NCBI GenBank assembly: GCA_031264875.1
Contig: JAISDK010000226.1
Span: 1 to 7,382, forward strand
Length of the DNA: 7,382 nt
DNA from: Prevotellaceae bacterium
GTDB lineage: Bacteria; Bacteroidota; Bacteroidia; Bacteroidales; UBA932
Direction: 5' to 3'
In this document: one piece after another, positions 1 to 5,740 of the stretch
Numbering within the stretch: the first letter of the stretch is position 1
How the letters are laid out: each line of letters begins with the position of its first letter
Notes under the pieces: generated by a model
The model's input: only the letters and a program-made list of their open reading frames with translations
The model's database searches: none
What the model was told of the DNA's origin: nothing
Position numbers and translations under genes: made by a program

Positions 1-314
1 TCACTGGAGTGATGAGTTTCATCACTGGAGTGATGGGTTTCATCACTGGAGTGATGAGTTTCATCACTGGAGTGATGAGTTTCACTAATCGATAGATGGG
101 TTTCATCACTCCAGTGATGAGTTTCATCACTGGAGTGATGGGTTTCATCACTGGAGTGATGGGTTTCACCAATCCAGTGATGGGTTTCACCAATCCAGTG
201 ATGGGTTTCATCAATCCAGTGATGGGTTTCACCAATCCAGTGATGGGTTTCATCAATCCAGTGATGGGATTCATCAATCCAGTGATGGGATTCATCAATC
301 TATTGATGAATCCC
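1..314. repeat. 21-bp tandem repeat array, about 15 units, truncated at the left edge
   Basis: Fifteen consecutive units of exactly 21 bp can be laid out from position 1, with unit starts at 1, 22, 43 and so on to 295. There are no indels. Units 1-4, 7 and 8 carry the core TCACTGGAGTGATG; unit 6 carries TCACTCCAGTGATG; units 9-14 carry (T/C)CAATCCAGTGATG; unit 5 (85-105) is strongly diverged; unit 15 (295-314) is a partial terminal unit. With the preceding TCA, the GGA-type unit forms TCATCACTGGAGTGATGA, a 7-bp inverted repeat around a 4-nt centre. The CCA-type units keep a weaker, imperfect version. Because 21 is a multiple of three, heptapeptide readings are open on both strands: Met-Gly-Phe-Ile-Asn-Pro-Val on plus, Met-Lys-Pro-Ile-Thr-Gly-Leu on minus. 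The plus reading is broken by TAG at 93-95. I regard this as a noncoding or structural repeat; its true length is unknown because it leaves the window. Confidence 0.96.
287..314. repeat. Perfect 13-bp inverted repeat closing the 21-bp array
   Basis: GGGATTCATCAAT (287-299) and ATTGATGAATCCC (302-314) are exact reverse complements separated by CT. It is built from the end of unit 14 plus the diverged last unit, so it is longer and more perfect than the hairpins inside the array. No run of T follows directly on the plus strand (a T5 tract comes only at 326-330, 12 nt away), and none on the minus strand, so a classical intrinsic terminator is not well supported. It may be the boundary structure of the repeat element. 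Confidence 0.85.
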
Positions 315-328
315 TCTGAACTGTGTTT

Positions 329-385
329 TTAGAAATTTAAAAGATTAGCAGGCTCCTCCACCCCATTTCCTTTCATATAACTCAT
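329..385 (-). other. Possible micro-ORF of 18 codons abutting the repeat array
   Basis: Read on the minus strand from ATG at 385 to TAA at 331-329, this gives MSYMKGNGVEEPANLLNF. It is in the same frame as the heptad reading of the array: after the TAA the frame continues Lys-His-Ser-Ser-Glu-Gly-Phe-Ile-Asn-Arg-Leu-Met and then enters the repeats without another stop down to position 1. A purine-rich stretch occurs only inside the ORF, so no separate ribosome binding site is evident. It may be a conserved flank of the repeat element rather than a gene; I cannot assign a function. Confidence 0.2.
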
Positions 386-591
386 GTGTAATTAGTTAAA
401 ATTAAGCCGATTGTACAGCGCTTAAATTTGCATGAAAGTTATATGCTTTTTGCATTTAGCACGCTTAATGGTGGACTAACGGGATGGAGAACAGAATAAT
501 GTATGTTGAATATGGCTGTTTCCTGATTTGCGTAACATGAGGTAATAATTAAAAAATGTGTATAGTTTTTTCGGACATAACATTATTAATG

Positions 592-599
592 TAATTTTG
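592..599 (+). promoter_or_regulatory. Putative Bacteroidota-type -7 box upstream of the GNAT-lipA-lipB unit
   Basis: TAATTTTG matches the TAnnTTTG -7 consensus of the Bacteroidota primary sigma factor. The expected start of transcription, a few bases downstream, leaves a leader of roughly 10 nt before ATG 617. The -33 region is only a T-rich tract (566-571), so the match is half of the consensus. Confidence 0.5.
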
Positions 600-616
600 C
601 GCAAAAATCGGTCAGT

Positions 617-1141
617 ATGAAACTTGAAAGTGACACAATAAGACTCAGGGCAATAGAACCGTCGGACATTGACACGCTGTATCTCTGGGAAAACGACCCA
701 AAAGTATGGACGGTCAGCGAAAGTATTACGCCATATTCGCGGTTTATACTTGAAAAATATATCCTTTCGGAGGGTGATATCTTTGTAAACAGGCAATTGC
801 GCCTGATGATAGACTGTAAGCAAAACGACGTTTACCTGACCGTCGGAACGGTAGATTTATTCGATTTCAATCCGGTTCACGGCAGAGCGGGGCTTGGAAT
901 ATTGATTTATTCTTCCGAAAACCGGAGAAAAGGATATGCTTCCAAAGCATTGGGCTTGTTGATTGAATATGCATTTACTTTCCTTAATATAAGTGTACTA
1001 TACTGCAATATTTCAGCAAGCAACCATAAAAGTATCGACTGTTTCGAAAAAGCCGGATTTGAAATATGCGGACTCAAAAAAAGCTGGAATAACACTCCCA
1101 ACGGAAGAGAAGACGAAATCATGCTTCAATTAATCAAGTAA
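617..1141 (+). CDS. GNAT family N-acetyltransferase (RimJ/RimL-like)
   Basis: This 174-residue protein has the length and architecture of single-domain RimJ/RimL-type GNAT enzymes, which move an acetyl group from acetyl-CoA to an amine such as a protein N-terminus, an amino sugar or a polyamine. The N-terminus (residues 5-27, DTIRLRAIEPSDIDTLYLWE) is the usual opening of this subgroup. The acetyl-CoA phosphate loop is RRKGYA at 103-108, in the strand-loop-helix that starts at Ala91-Gly-Leu-Gly. The C-terminal motif ASNHKSIDCFEKAGF (134-148) is the typical end of the fold. The start at 617 is the first ATG in frame and fits the family start. The gene ends 4 nt before lipA and shares its strand, so co-transcription is likely. 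The substrate cannot be told from sequence; a role in lipoate metabolism would be pure speculation. Confidence 0.9.
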   Translation: MKLESDTIRLRAIEPSDIDTLYLWENDPKVWTVSESITPYSRFILEKYILSEGDIFVNRQLRLMIDCKQNDVYLTVGTVDLFDFNPVHGRAGLGILIYSSENRRKGYASKALGLLIEYAFTFLNISVLYCNISASNHKSIDCFEKAGFEICGLKKSWNNTPNGREDEIMLQLIK

Positions 1142-1145
1142 AATA

Positions 1146-1982
1146 ATGATTGACAGAAAAAAGCCTGAATGGTTGAAAATAAAGTTACCGCAAAGCGCTC
1201 CTGCCGCAGTAAGCAGGCATCAATTGCATACTATTTGCAGCAGTGGCCTGTGTCCCAACAGAAATGAATGTTGGGGATGCGGCACGGCGACGTTCATGAT
1301 TGGCGGAGACATTTGTACCCGTTCATGCAAATTTTGCAATGTAAAAACCGGACGTCCGTTGCCCTTAGACCCGAAAGAGCCTGAAAACATTGCCGATTCG
1401 GTAAACTCGCTGCATCTGAAACATGCCGTAATTACATCTGTCGATCGTGACGATCTGCCCGATTTGGGCGCTTCGCACTGGGTGGAAGTTATTAAAGCCG
1501 TAAAAGCGAAAAATCCGAATACAACAATGGAGGTTCTGATACCGGATTTTCAGGGAAGAAAAGAGTTGATATTCACAATACTGGAAGCACATCCGGAAGT
1601 CGTGTCACACAATCTCGAAACCGTCAGACGCCTTTCCGGAAGTGTGCGAAGCAGGGCTACATACAACATTTCGCTGAAAGTAATCAGGCAGATAGCGGAT
1701 TACGGCATCATTGCGAAATCGGGAATCATGCTGGGACTTGGCGAGACACGCGACGAAATCATCGAAACCATGGACGATCTCCGTGATGCCGGATGCTCGG
1801 TTATGACTATAGGCCAGTATCTTCAACCGTCGAGAGCCAACATCGAAGTATCGGAATACGTGCATCCCGATATATTTACCGAATACCGGCAAACGGGAAA
1901 AGAAAAAGGATTTGCCCATGTTGAAAGCGCCCCTCTGGTACGGAGCAGCTATCATGCAGAAAGGCATGTGAAAATTGATTGA
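1146..1982 (+). CDS. lipA: Lipoyl synthase (radical SAM)
   Basis: LipA inserts two sulfur atoms into the octanoyl group bound to a lysine of lipoyl-domain proteins (pyruvate and 2-oxoglutarate dehydrogenase E2, glycine cleavage H protein), using S-adenosylmethionine. All diagnostic residues are present. The auxiliary 4Fe-4S cluster, which is the sulfur source, is bound by Cys31, Cys36 and Cys42 (CX4CX5C), and the family serine ligand lies in RSSYHAE near the C-terminus (266-272). The radical SAM cluster is Cys57, Cys61 and Cys64 (CTRSCKFC), preceded by the family motif GTATFMIGGDICTR (46-59). The length of 278 residues is normal. An additional cysteine, Cys45, sits in ECWGCGTATF where many homologues have another residue. 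The gene is directly followed by lipB, so the two steps of protein lipoylation are encoded together. Identification is firm. Confidence 0.98.
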   Translation: MIDRKKPEWLKIKLPQSAPAAVSRHQLHTICSSGLCPNRNECWGCGTATFMIGGDICTRSCKFCNVKTGRPLPLDPKEPENIADSVNSLHLKHAVITSVDRDDLPDLGASHWVEVIKAVKAKNPNTTMEVLIPDFQGRKELIFTILEAHPEVVSHNLETVRRLSGSVRSRATYNISLKVIRQIADYGIIAKSGIMLGLGETRDEIIETMDDLRDAGCSVMTIGQYLQPSRANIEVSEYVHPDIFTEYRQTGKEKGFAHVESAPLVRSSYHAERHVKID

Positions 1983-1984
1983 AA

Positions 1985-2674
1985 ATGAGAGTAGAATATA
2001 CAGATTTGGGGATTATGAACTACAAGGAGGCCTGGCAAAAACAGGGCTTGCTAATGGAAAAACTGAAACAGGAAAAATCCGAGAGTAAAGAAGGTTTAAA
2101 TCACCTGCTTTTTGTGGAGCATCCGCATGTATATACGCTTGGCAGAAACGGAAATCAGGCAAACATGCTTATGAACACAATTCAGCTTGCGGAAAAAAAC
2201 GCCGACTTTATCAAAGTGGACAGAGGGGGCGACATTACCTATCACGGACCCGGACAACTGGTTGTGTATCCGGTTTTTTGCCTGACCGATTTCAGGATAG
2301 GCGTCAAGGAGTACGTCCGCCGCCTGGAAGAGGTTGTCATCAACGTGATTGCCGAGTACGGGCTTCAAGGCGAGCGTATGGAAAAGGCTACAGGCGTCTG
2401 GATAGATGCCGGCACATCCGGAGCGCGCAAGATATGCGCTATCGGCGTCAAATGCTCGCAGTTCGTCACGATGCACGGGTTTGCGCTGAATGTGAACACC
2501 GATCTGAATTATTTCAATTATATCAATCCCTGCGGTTTTGTGGACAGGGGCGTCACGTCCATAGAAAGGGAAACAGGTAAAAAGGCAAATATTGATGAAG
2601 TAAAACACTTTGTTTTACAATATTTTAAAGACATATTCGCAATAGAGTATGCAAATTATTTGTTTGAATATTAA
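1985..2674 (+). CDS. lipB: Octanoyl-[acyl-carrier-protein]:protein octanoyltransferase
   Basis: LipB transfers octanoate from acyl carrier protein to a lysine of lipoyl domains, forming the substrate for LipA. Numbering from ATG 1985 (229 residues), the family signature RGGDITYHGPGQLVVYPV spans 80-97, the catalytic lysine is Lys149 in ARKICAIGVK, and the acyl-carrying cysteine is Cys183 in NPCGFVDRG. The stretch HGFALNVNTDL (164-174) is also typical. A TTG two codons upstream (1979) is an alternative start that would overlap the lipA stop; I prefer the ATG, which lies 2 nt after the lipA TGA (1980-1982) and gives the usual family N-terminus. No clear Shine-Dalgarno is visible, so translation may be coupled to lipA. 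Length is normal and no key residue is missing. Confidence 0.97.
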   Translation: MRVEYTDLGIMNYKEAWQKQGLLMEKLKQEKSESKEGLNHLLFVEHPHVYTLGRNGNQANMLMNTIQLAEKNADFIKVDRGGDITYHGPGQLVVYPVFCLTDFRIGVKEYVRRLEEVVINVIAEYGLQGERMEKATGVWIDAGTSGARKICAIGVKCSQFVTMHGFALNVNTDLNYFNYINPCGFVDRGVTSIERETGKKANIDEVKHFVLQYFKDIFAIEYANYLFEY

Positions 2675-2691
2675 ATTTTTTTCTACCTTTG
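2663..2691 (+). promoter_or_regulatory. Consensus Bacteroidota promoter for rpmH
   Basis: A -33 TTTG (2663-2666, inside the last codons of lipB) is followed after 17 nt by the -7 box TACCTTTG (2684-2691), a full match to the TTTG-N17-19-TAnnTTTG pattern. Transcription should start near 2697-2700, giving a leader of about 33 nt before rpmH ATG 2732. The same string TACCTTTGCAGC recurs in the divergent promoter near 5590 on the minus strand. Confidence 0.8.
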
Positions 2692-2731
2692 CAGCCGTTT
2701 TTGAATATAAATTAAGATAAATCATAGAGCG

Positions 2732-2884
2732 ATGAAAAGGACATATCAACCGTCGAACAGAAAAAGAATAAATAAACACGGATTTCGTGAAAGAATGTCA
2801 ACTCCCAATGGCAGACGGGTTTTAGCTGCCCGCAGAGCAAGAGGACGCAAGAAATTGACTGTGTCCGATGAAGTACACTATTAG
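2732..2884 (+). CDS. rpmH: 50S ribosomal protein L34
   Basis: This 50-residue, strongly basic protein is L34, a small component of the large ribosomal subunit. It begins MKRTYQPSNRKRINKHGFRE, matching the universal L34 signature K-R-T-(Y/F)-Q-P-(S/N)-x-R-K-R-x-x-x-H-G-F, followed by RM-x-T-x-x-GR-x-VLxxRRxxGRKxL at 21-42. The C-terminus is extended by an acidic tail ending SDEVHY, as in other Bacteroidota L34. It has its own consensus promoter at 2663-2691. rpmH usually sits next to rnpA in many phyla, but here it lies between lipB and recO; separation from rnpA is common in Bacteroidota. Confidence 0.98.
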   Translation: MKRTYQPSNRKRINKHGFRERMSTPNGRRVLAARRARGRKKLTVSDEVHY

Positions 2885-2910
2885 TTCTAAGAATACATGA
2901 TATTGAATGA

Positions 2911-2944
2911 AACAGAGGATTGCCCGGTACAGCGACCCTCTGTT
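2911..2944 (+). promoter_or_regulatory. Inverted repeat in the rpmH-recO spacer
   Basis: AACAGAGG (2911-2918) pairs perfectly with CCTCTGTT (2937-2944), an 8-bp stem with an 18-nt loop. It ends 5 nt before ATG 2950 of recO. No T-run follows, so it does not look like an intrinsic terminator; it could affect recO translation start or stabilise the 3' end of the rpmH message. Pairing is seen directly; function is inference. Confidence 0.35.
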
Positions 2945-2949
2945 GCTAT

Positions 2950-3651
2950 ATGGGCGAGATGAAAGGAATTGTATTGAGCGGCATAAAATATACGGATAAT
3001 AAGGATATTGTATATTTATATACCGACATGAAAGGCAGAAAAACCTATATACTGAACCGTCGTAAGAAAAATCACCGCCTTTTTCCACTTTCATTAATTG
3101 ATTTTGAGAGTTCGGGACGTCAAAATGCCGAAATACAGTATCTCAAAGAATTTATCTTTTCTCCGCTTCTCATCGAAATCTCCACCGACGTCCGTAAAAG
3201 TTCGATTGCGATGTTCATCGGAGAATTGCTGTACAAAATACTAAAAGAAGAAGATTCGTCTGCCGTACTGTTCGAGTATATCAGTAAATCAATTTGCCTA
3301 CTCGATATGCTGCGCAACGGTATTCCGAACTTCCACCTGCACTTTATGGTGCAGCTATCCAGATATATGGGATTTTCGATTGCGGCGAACAAAAACGACT
3401 ACGACTATTTTGATGTAAAATACTGTAGGTTCGTTTTTGCACAGCCGCTTCATCCTCAATTTTTCGATAAAGACAATACTAAAATACTTTCCCGTCTCAT
3501 AGATTTGTCAGCCAATCAGCTGCATGAACTGAAACTCACCGGACAACAGCGAATCAGTTTTGCAAACCGTATGCTCGACTTTTATTCTTACAGATTCGAC
3601 CATACGCTGATAATCAAATCACTGAATGTGATGCATGAAATATTCAGCTGA
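2950..3651 (+). CDS. recO: DNA repair protein RecO
   Basis: RecO works with RecF and RecR to load RecA on gaps coated with single-strand binding protein. From ATG 2950 the protein has 233 residues, the normal length. The N-terminal OB-fold begins KGIVLSGIKYTDNKDIVYLYTDMKG (family pattern GIVL-x(3)-K-Y-x-(D/E)-x(3)-IV-x-(L/I)-Y-T). The helical C-terminal part has the Bacteroidota-typical stretches SSIAMFIGELLYKILKEE and NFHLHFMVQLSRYMGF. The zinc-binding cysteines known in some bacterial RecO proteins are not evident. Start choice: ATG 2950 gives MGEMKGIVL; ATG 2959 gives MKGIVL; a TTG at 2920 would add ten residues but lies inside the hairpin and is unlikely. No promoter box is visible between rpmH and recO, so read-through from the rpmH promoter is plausible. 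It converges with the lipoprotein gene 9 nt away. Confidence 0.9.
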   Translation: MGEMKGIVLSGIKYTDNKDIVYLYTDMKGRKTYILNRRKKNHRLFPLSLIDFESSGRQNAEIQYLKEFIFSPLLIEISTDVRKSSIAMFIGELLYKILKEEDSSAVLFEYISKSICLLDMLRNGIPNFHLHFMVQLSRYMGFSIAANKNDYDYFDVKYCRFVFAQPLHPQFFDKDNTKILSRLIDLSANQLHELKLTGQQRISFANRMLDFYSYRFDHTLIIKSLNVMHEIFS

Positions 3652-3660
3652 TGAATGTTG

Positions 3661-4344
3661 TTACTGTAGCTTTCCTTCCTGGGCATTCTGAATCATCTGC
3701 GCATTGGCAAGTATGTATATCTCAACGCGACGGTTTTGTGCACGTCCTGTCGAAGTATCGTTGGACGCAACCGGTTCGTAAGAGCCTTTTCCATACGAAA
3801 TCAATCTGTTAGAACCTACTCCCTGTGCAATAAGATACGACTGTACCGAAGCCGCCCGCTGTTGTGACAACGGAATGTTTACAGCATCGCTGCCGGTAAT
3901 ATCCGTATGACCAAAAATCTCGACATTGGTGTCGGTATGGGTTTTCAGGCTTTCGGCAAATTTCGACAACGACATTTTCGATGCATTGCTCAACGAGCTG
4001 GAATTTGTTGCAAACAGAATACCCGATTCAAATGTAACCTTGATTGCTTCGCCATTATTGGCAGTTTCTACTTTTGCCCCTTCGATTTTCTCCAGTTCCT
4101 TGCGTTGCTTGTCCATTTTGTTACCAATAAGAGCGCCTGTAGCGCCTCCGATAACAGCGCCGATTATTGCTCCCACACCAGTGTTTCCTGCAAGTTTACC
4201 CACTCCGGCGCCAACTGCCGCGCCTGCTCCTGTTCCGATAGCGCCGCCTTTCACTGCACTGCTGGTGTTTTTAATCGTTTCACAACCGGAAAAAATCAGA
4301 CATATACTTAATATGCCTGCTGTAATAAAATTTACTGTTCTCAT
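3661..4344 (-). CDS. YiaD-like outer-membrane lipoprotein with glycine zipper and OmpA domain
   Basis: The 227-residue product starts with a lipoprotein signal peptide ending in the lipobox LIFSGC (Cys21), so it should be lipidated and anchored in a membrane, probably the outer one. Residues 33-75 are a glycine zipper (repeated Gly-Ala-x-x-Gly and Gly-x-x-x-Gly spacing), followed by a short charged stretch (76-92). Residues about 100-210 form an OmpA C-terminal domain that binds peptidoglycan. In GHTDITGSDAVNIPLSQQR, Asp148 and Arg163 are 15 residues apart, as are the diaminopimelate-contacting Asp and Arg of E. coli OmpA. The order lipobox, glycine zipper, OmpA domain is that of E. coli YiaD. 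The gene lies 44 nt downstream of the PLP enzyme gene on the same strand, so it may share its transcript, though the A-rich spacer could hold a weak promoter. Confidence 0.93.
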   Translation of the reverse strand: MRTVNFITAGILSICLIFSGCETIKNTSSAVKGGAIGTGAGAAVGAGVGKLAGNTGVGAIIGAVIGGATGALIGNKMDKQRKELEKIEGAKVETANNGEAIKVTFESGILFATNSSSLSNASKMSLSKFAESLKTHTDTNVEIFGHTDITGSDAVNIPLSQQRAASVQSYLIAQGVGSNRLISYGKGSYEPVASNDTSTGRAQNRRVEIYILANAQMIQNAQEGKLQ

Positions 4345-4388
4345 CTTTGTACTTTTATATTTTATTTTTAATAAACATTTAATTCAAT

Positions 4389-5567
4389 TCAAAAATCCGT
4401 TTTATCCAGTGCATTGCGCAGACTGTCCATAGCCTTTACCAGTATTGCCCGCTGTGTAGCAATATTCAATCTTACAAACAGTTCGCCTTCATTGCCAAAA
4501 ATGTGGCCGGGATTTAACGCCAATCCTGCCTTTGATACCAGAAACTCCTGCATCTGCGATGAAGTCATATTCAGTTCGCTGCAATCGAGCCACATCAGGT
4601 ATGTTCCTTCAGGTTTTACCGTTTTTATTCGTGGAATATATTTTTTAAGATATTCAACAACATAATCACAATTACCGCTAAGATACTCCAGCAACTGGCC
4701 TAACCAGCTGTCGCCGTGTGTATATGCCGCTTCCAGGGCAATATCCCCGAATATTGTTCCTGCCGAAATACTTAAACTGTTAACGAATTTGCTGAATTTT
4801 TCGCGCATAACCGTATTGTCCGAATATACTATGGATGAGGATAATCCTGCTATATTGAATGTCTTGCTCGGAGCAATGAAAGTCATTGTTTGACTGGCAA
4901 TTTCTTCGGAAATCGAAGCGAAATATATGTGTTTGTGAGGTTTGAATATCAAGTCCGAATGTATTTCGTCCGATATAACCGGCACGTTGTATTTCAGACA
5001 TAATTCCCCGATTTTCTTCAATTCGTCCAAAGTCCAAACTCTGCCAACCGGATTGTGGGGACTGCACATTATATACATCTTCACTCCAGTGGCCAGCTTG
5101 CTCTCAAAATCATCAAAGTCAATAGTATAATAACCGTTGCCCGAATTTATCAGCGGACTCTTTACGAGTGTGCGTCCATGATTGTTTATCGCATACATGA
5201 AAGGATGATATACGGGAGTGTTTATCAGAATCCTGTCACCCGGATTTGTGAATACATTGACTGCGAAATTTATAGCTGAAACTACTCCCGGACTGAAAAT
5301 GATTTTGCCGGGATCGGTTTGCCAGCCTCTTTGCCGCAACCAGTTTTCTACTGAATGATAAAAAGATGCAGGACGAATCTGGTATCCTAAAACTTCATGT
5401 TCCAGTCGCCGTTTCAACGCATTGACAATAAAATCGGGAGTCTTGAAATCCATATCGGCAACCCACAGAGGTAACAAATCATTTCGTCCGAAACGTTCTT
5501 CACAATTGTCCCATTTTTCACAGTTTGTATTTTTACGATCAACTAATTCATCAAAATTATATACCAT
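4389..5567 (-). CDS. PatB/MalY-type PLP-dependent aminotransferase or C-S lyase
   Basis: This 392-residue protein is a fold-type I PLP enzyme of the MalY/PatB group, whose members mainly cleave cystathionine or cysteine (beta C-S lyase), giving homocysteine or sulfide plus pyruvate and ammonia. The N-terminus YNFDELVDRKNTNCEKWD and LLPLWVADMDFKTP (31-44) are hallmark sequences of this group. The cofactor lysine is Lys235 in APSKTFNIAGL; Asp200 (ISDEIHSDL) should contact the PLP pyridine nitrogen; Asn172 lies in SPHNPVGR; Arg366 (FVRLNIA) should bind the substrate carboxylate. Tyr120 matches the conserved tyrosine of NTPVYHPF. Start ATG 5567 gives the standard family N-terminus. Its promoter is probably the TACCTTTG box at 5597-5590. 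Whether this copy acts as cystathionine beta-lyase or as a transaminase cannot be decided from sequence. Confidence 0.93.
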   Translation of the reverse strand: MVYNFDELVDRKNTNCEKWDNCEERFGRNDLLPLWVADMDFKTPDFIVNALKRRLEHEVLGYQIRPASFYHSVENWLRQRGWQTDPGKIIFSPGVVSAINFAVNVFTNPGDRILINTPVYHPFMYAINNHGRTLVKSPLINSGNGYYTIDFDDFESKLATGVKMYIMCSPHNPVGRVWTLDELKKIGELCLKYNVPVISDEIHSDLIFKPHKHIYFASISEEIASQTMTFIAPSKTFNIAGLSSSIVYSDNTVMREKFSKFVNSLSISAGTIFGDIALEAAYTHGDSWLGQLLEYLSGNCDYVVEYLKKYIPRIKTVKPEGTYLMWLDCSELNMTSSQMQEFLVSKAGLALNPGHIFGNEGELFVRLNIATQRAILVKAMDSLRNALDKTDF

Positions 5568-5589
5568 CTAACAATAAAATTTACCGCTG

Positions 5590-5597
5590 CAAAGGTA
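5590..5597 (-). promoter_or_regulatory. Bacteroidota-type -7 box for the PLP enzyme gene
   Basis: On the minus strand the sequence reads TATACCTTTGCAGCGG; TACCTTTG is a full TAnnTTTG match and lies about 22 nt upstream of ATG 5567. The -33 side holds only a TATTGATT-like stretch about 16 nt further upstream, so the upstream half is weak. It shares the string TACCTTTGCAGC with the rpmH promoter. Confidence 0.7.
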
Positions 5598-5725
5598 TAT
5601 AAAAAACATAAATCAATATGAAAACATGAAAATATATCAAGGTGTACGTGTCATGTTCTGAAAAGCTATACATATTTTTTATTCTTGCCGTATTCATTAT
5701 TATTCATCAATTTTCAATTGTTTTG

Positions 5726-5733
5726 TAACTTTT
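5726..5733 (+). promoter_or_regulatory. Weak -7-like box ahead of the sigma factor gene
   Basis: TAACTTTT is one base away from TAnnTTTG, preceded by a T-rich region. If used, transcription would begin close to 5738-5741, at or just before the proposed TTG start, implying a very short or absent leader. No better box is seen in 5598-5740, so the operon may instead use an alternative, possibly self-recognised, promoter. Confidence 0.25.
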
Positions 5734-5740
5734 TCGATTA

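Larger units (their letters stand above)
315..616. other. Intergenic region between the repeat array and the GNAT gene
   Basis: This stretch of about 300 bases has no convincing gene. It contains an 18-codon micro-ORF on the minus strand (329-385), listed separately. A plus-strand -7-like box TAAATTTG lies at 423-430 without a good -33 partner. An 18-codon plus-strand ORF begins at 484 (Met-Glu-Asn-Arg-Ile-Met-Tyr-Val...) and stops at 538-540; it has no recognisable features. The probable promoter of the downstream unit is at 592-599. Base composition is AT-rich. The long minus-strand frame covering 476-823 is a shadow of the acetyltransferase gene and is not called. Confidence 0.6.

Noticed and set aside
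1..314. CRISPR array
   Set aside because: Units are contiguous 21-mers with no unique spacers between repeats.
96..332. 78-codon plus-strand ORF of heptad repeats (Met-Gly-Phe-Ile-Asn-Pro-Val)
   Set aside because: It exists only because a 21-bp repeat lacks stops in this frame; its start is created by the diverged unit 5 just after a TAG at 93-95, and no promoter or ribosome site precedes it.
484..540. 18-codon plus-strand ORF in the spacer before the GNAT gene
   Set aside because: Too short, no recognisable features, no clear promoter or ribosome site linked to it.
2278..2580. 100-codon plus-strand ORF inside lipB
   Set aside because: Out-of-frame shadow of lipB, arginine- and cysteine-rich with no family resemblance.
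2911..2944. Intrinsic terminator after rpmH
   Set aside because: The stem is not followed by a T-run, and the loop is long (18 nt).
3907..4432. Two plus-strand ORFs opposite the OmpA-like lipoprotein gene
   Set aside because: Antisense shadows; the minus-strand frame has a clear lipobox, glycine zipper and OmpA motif.
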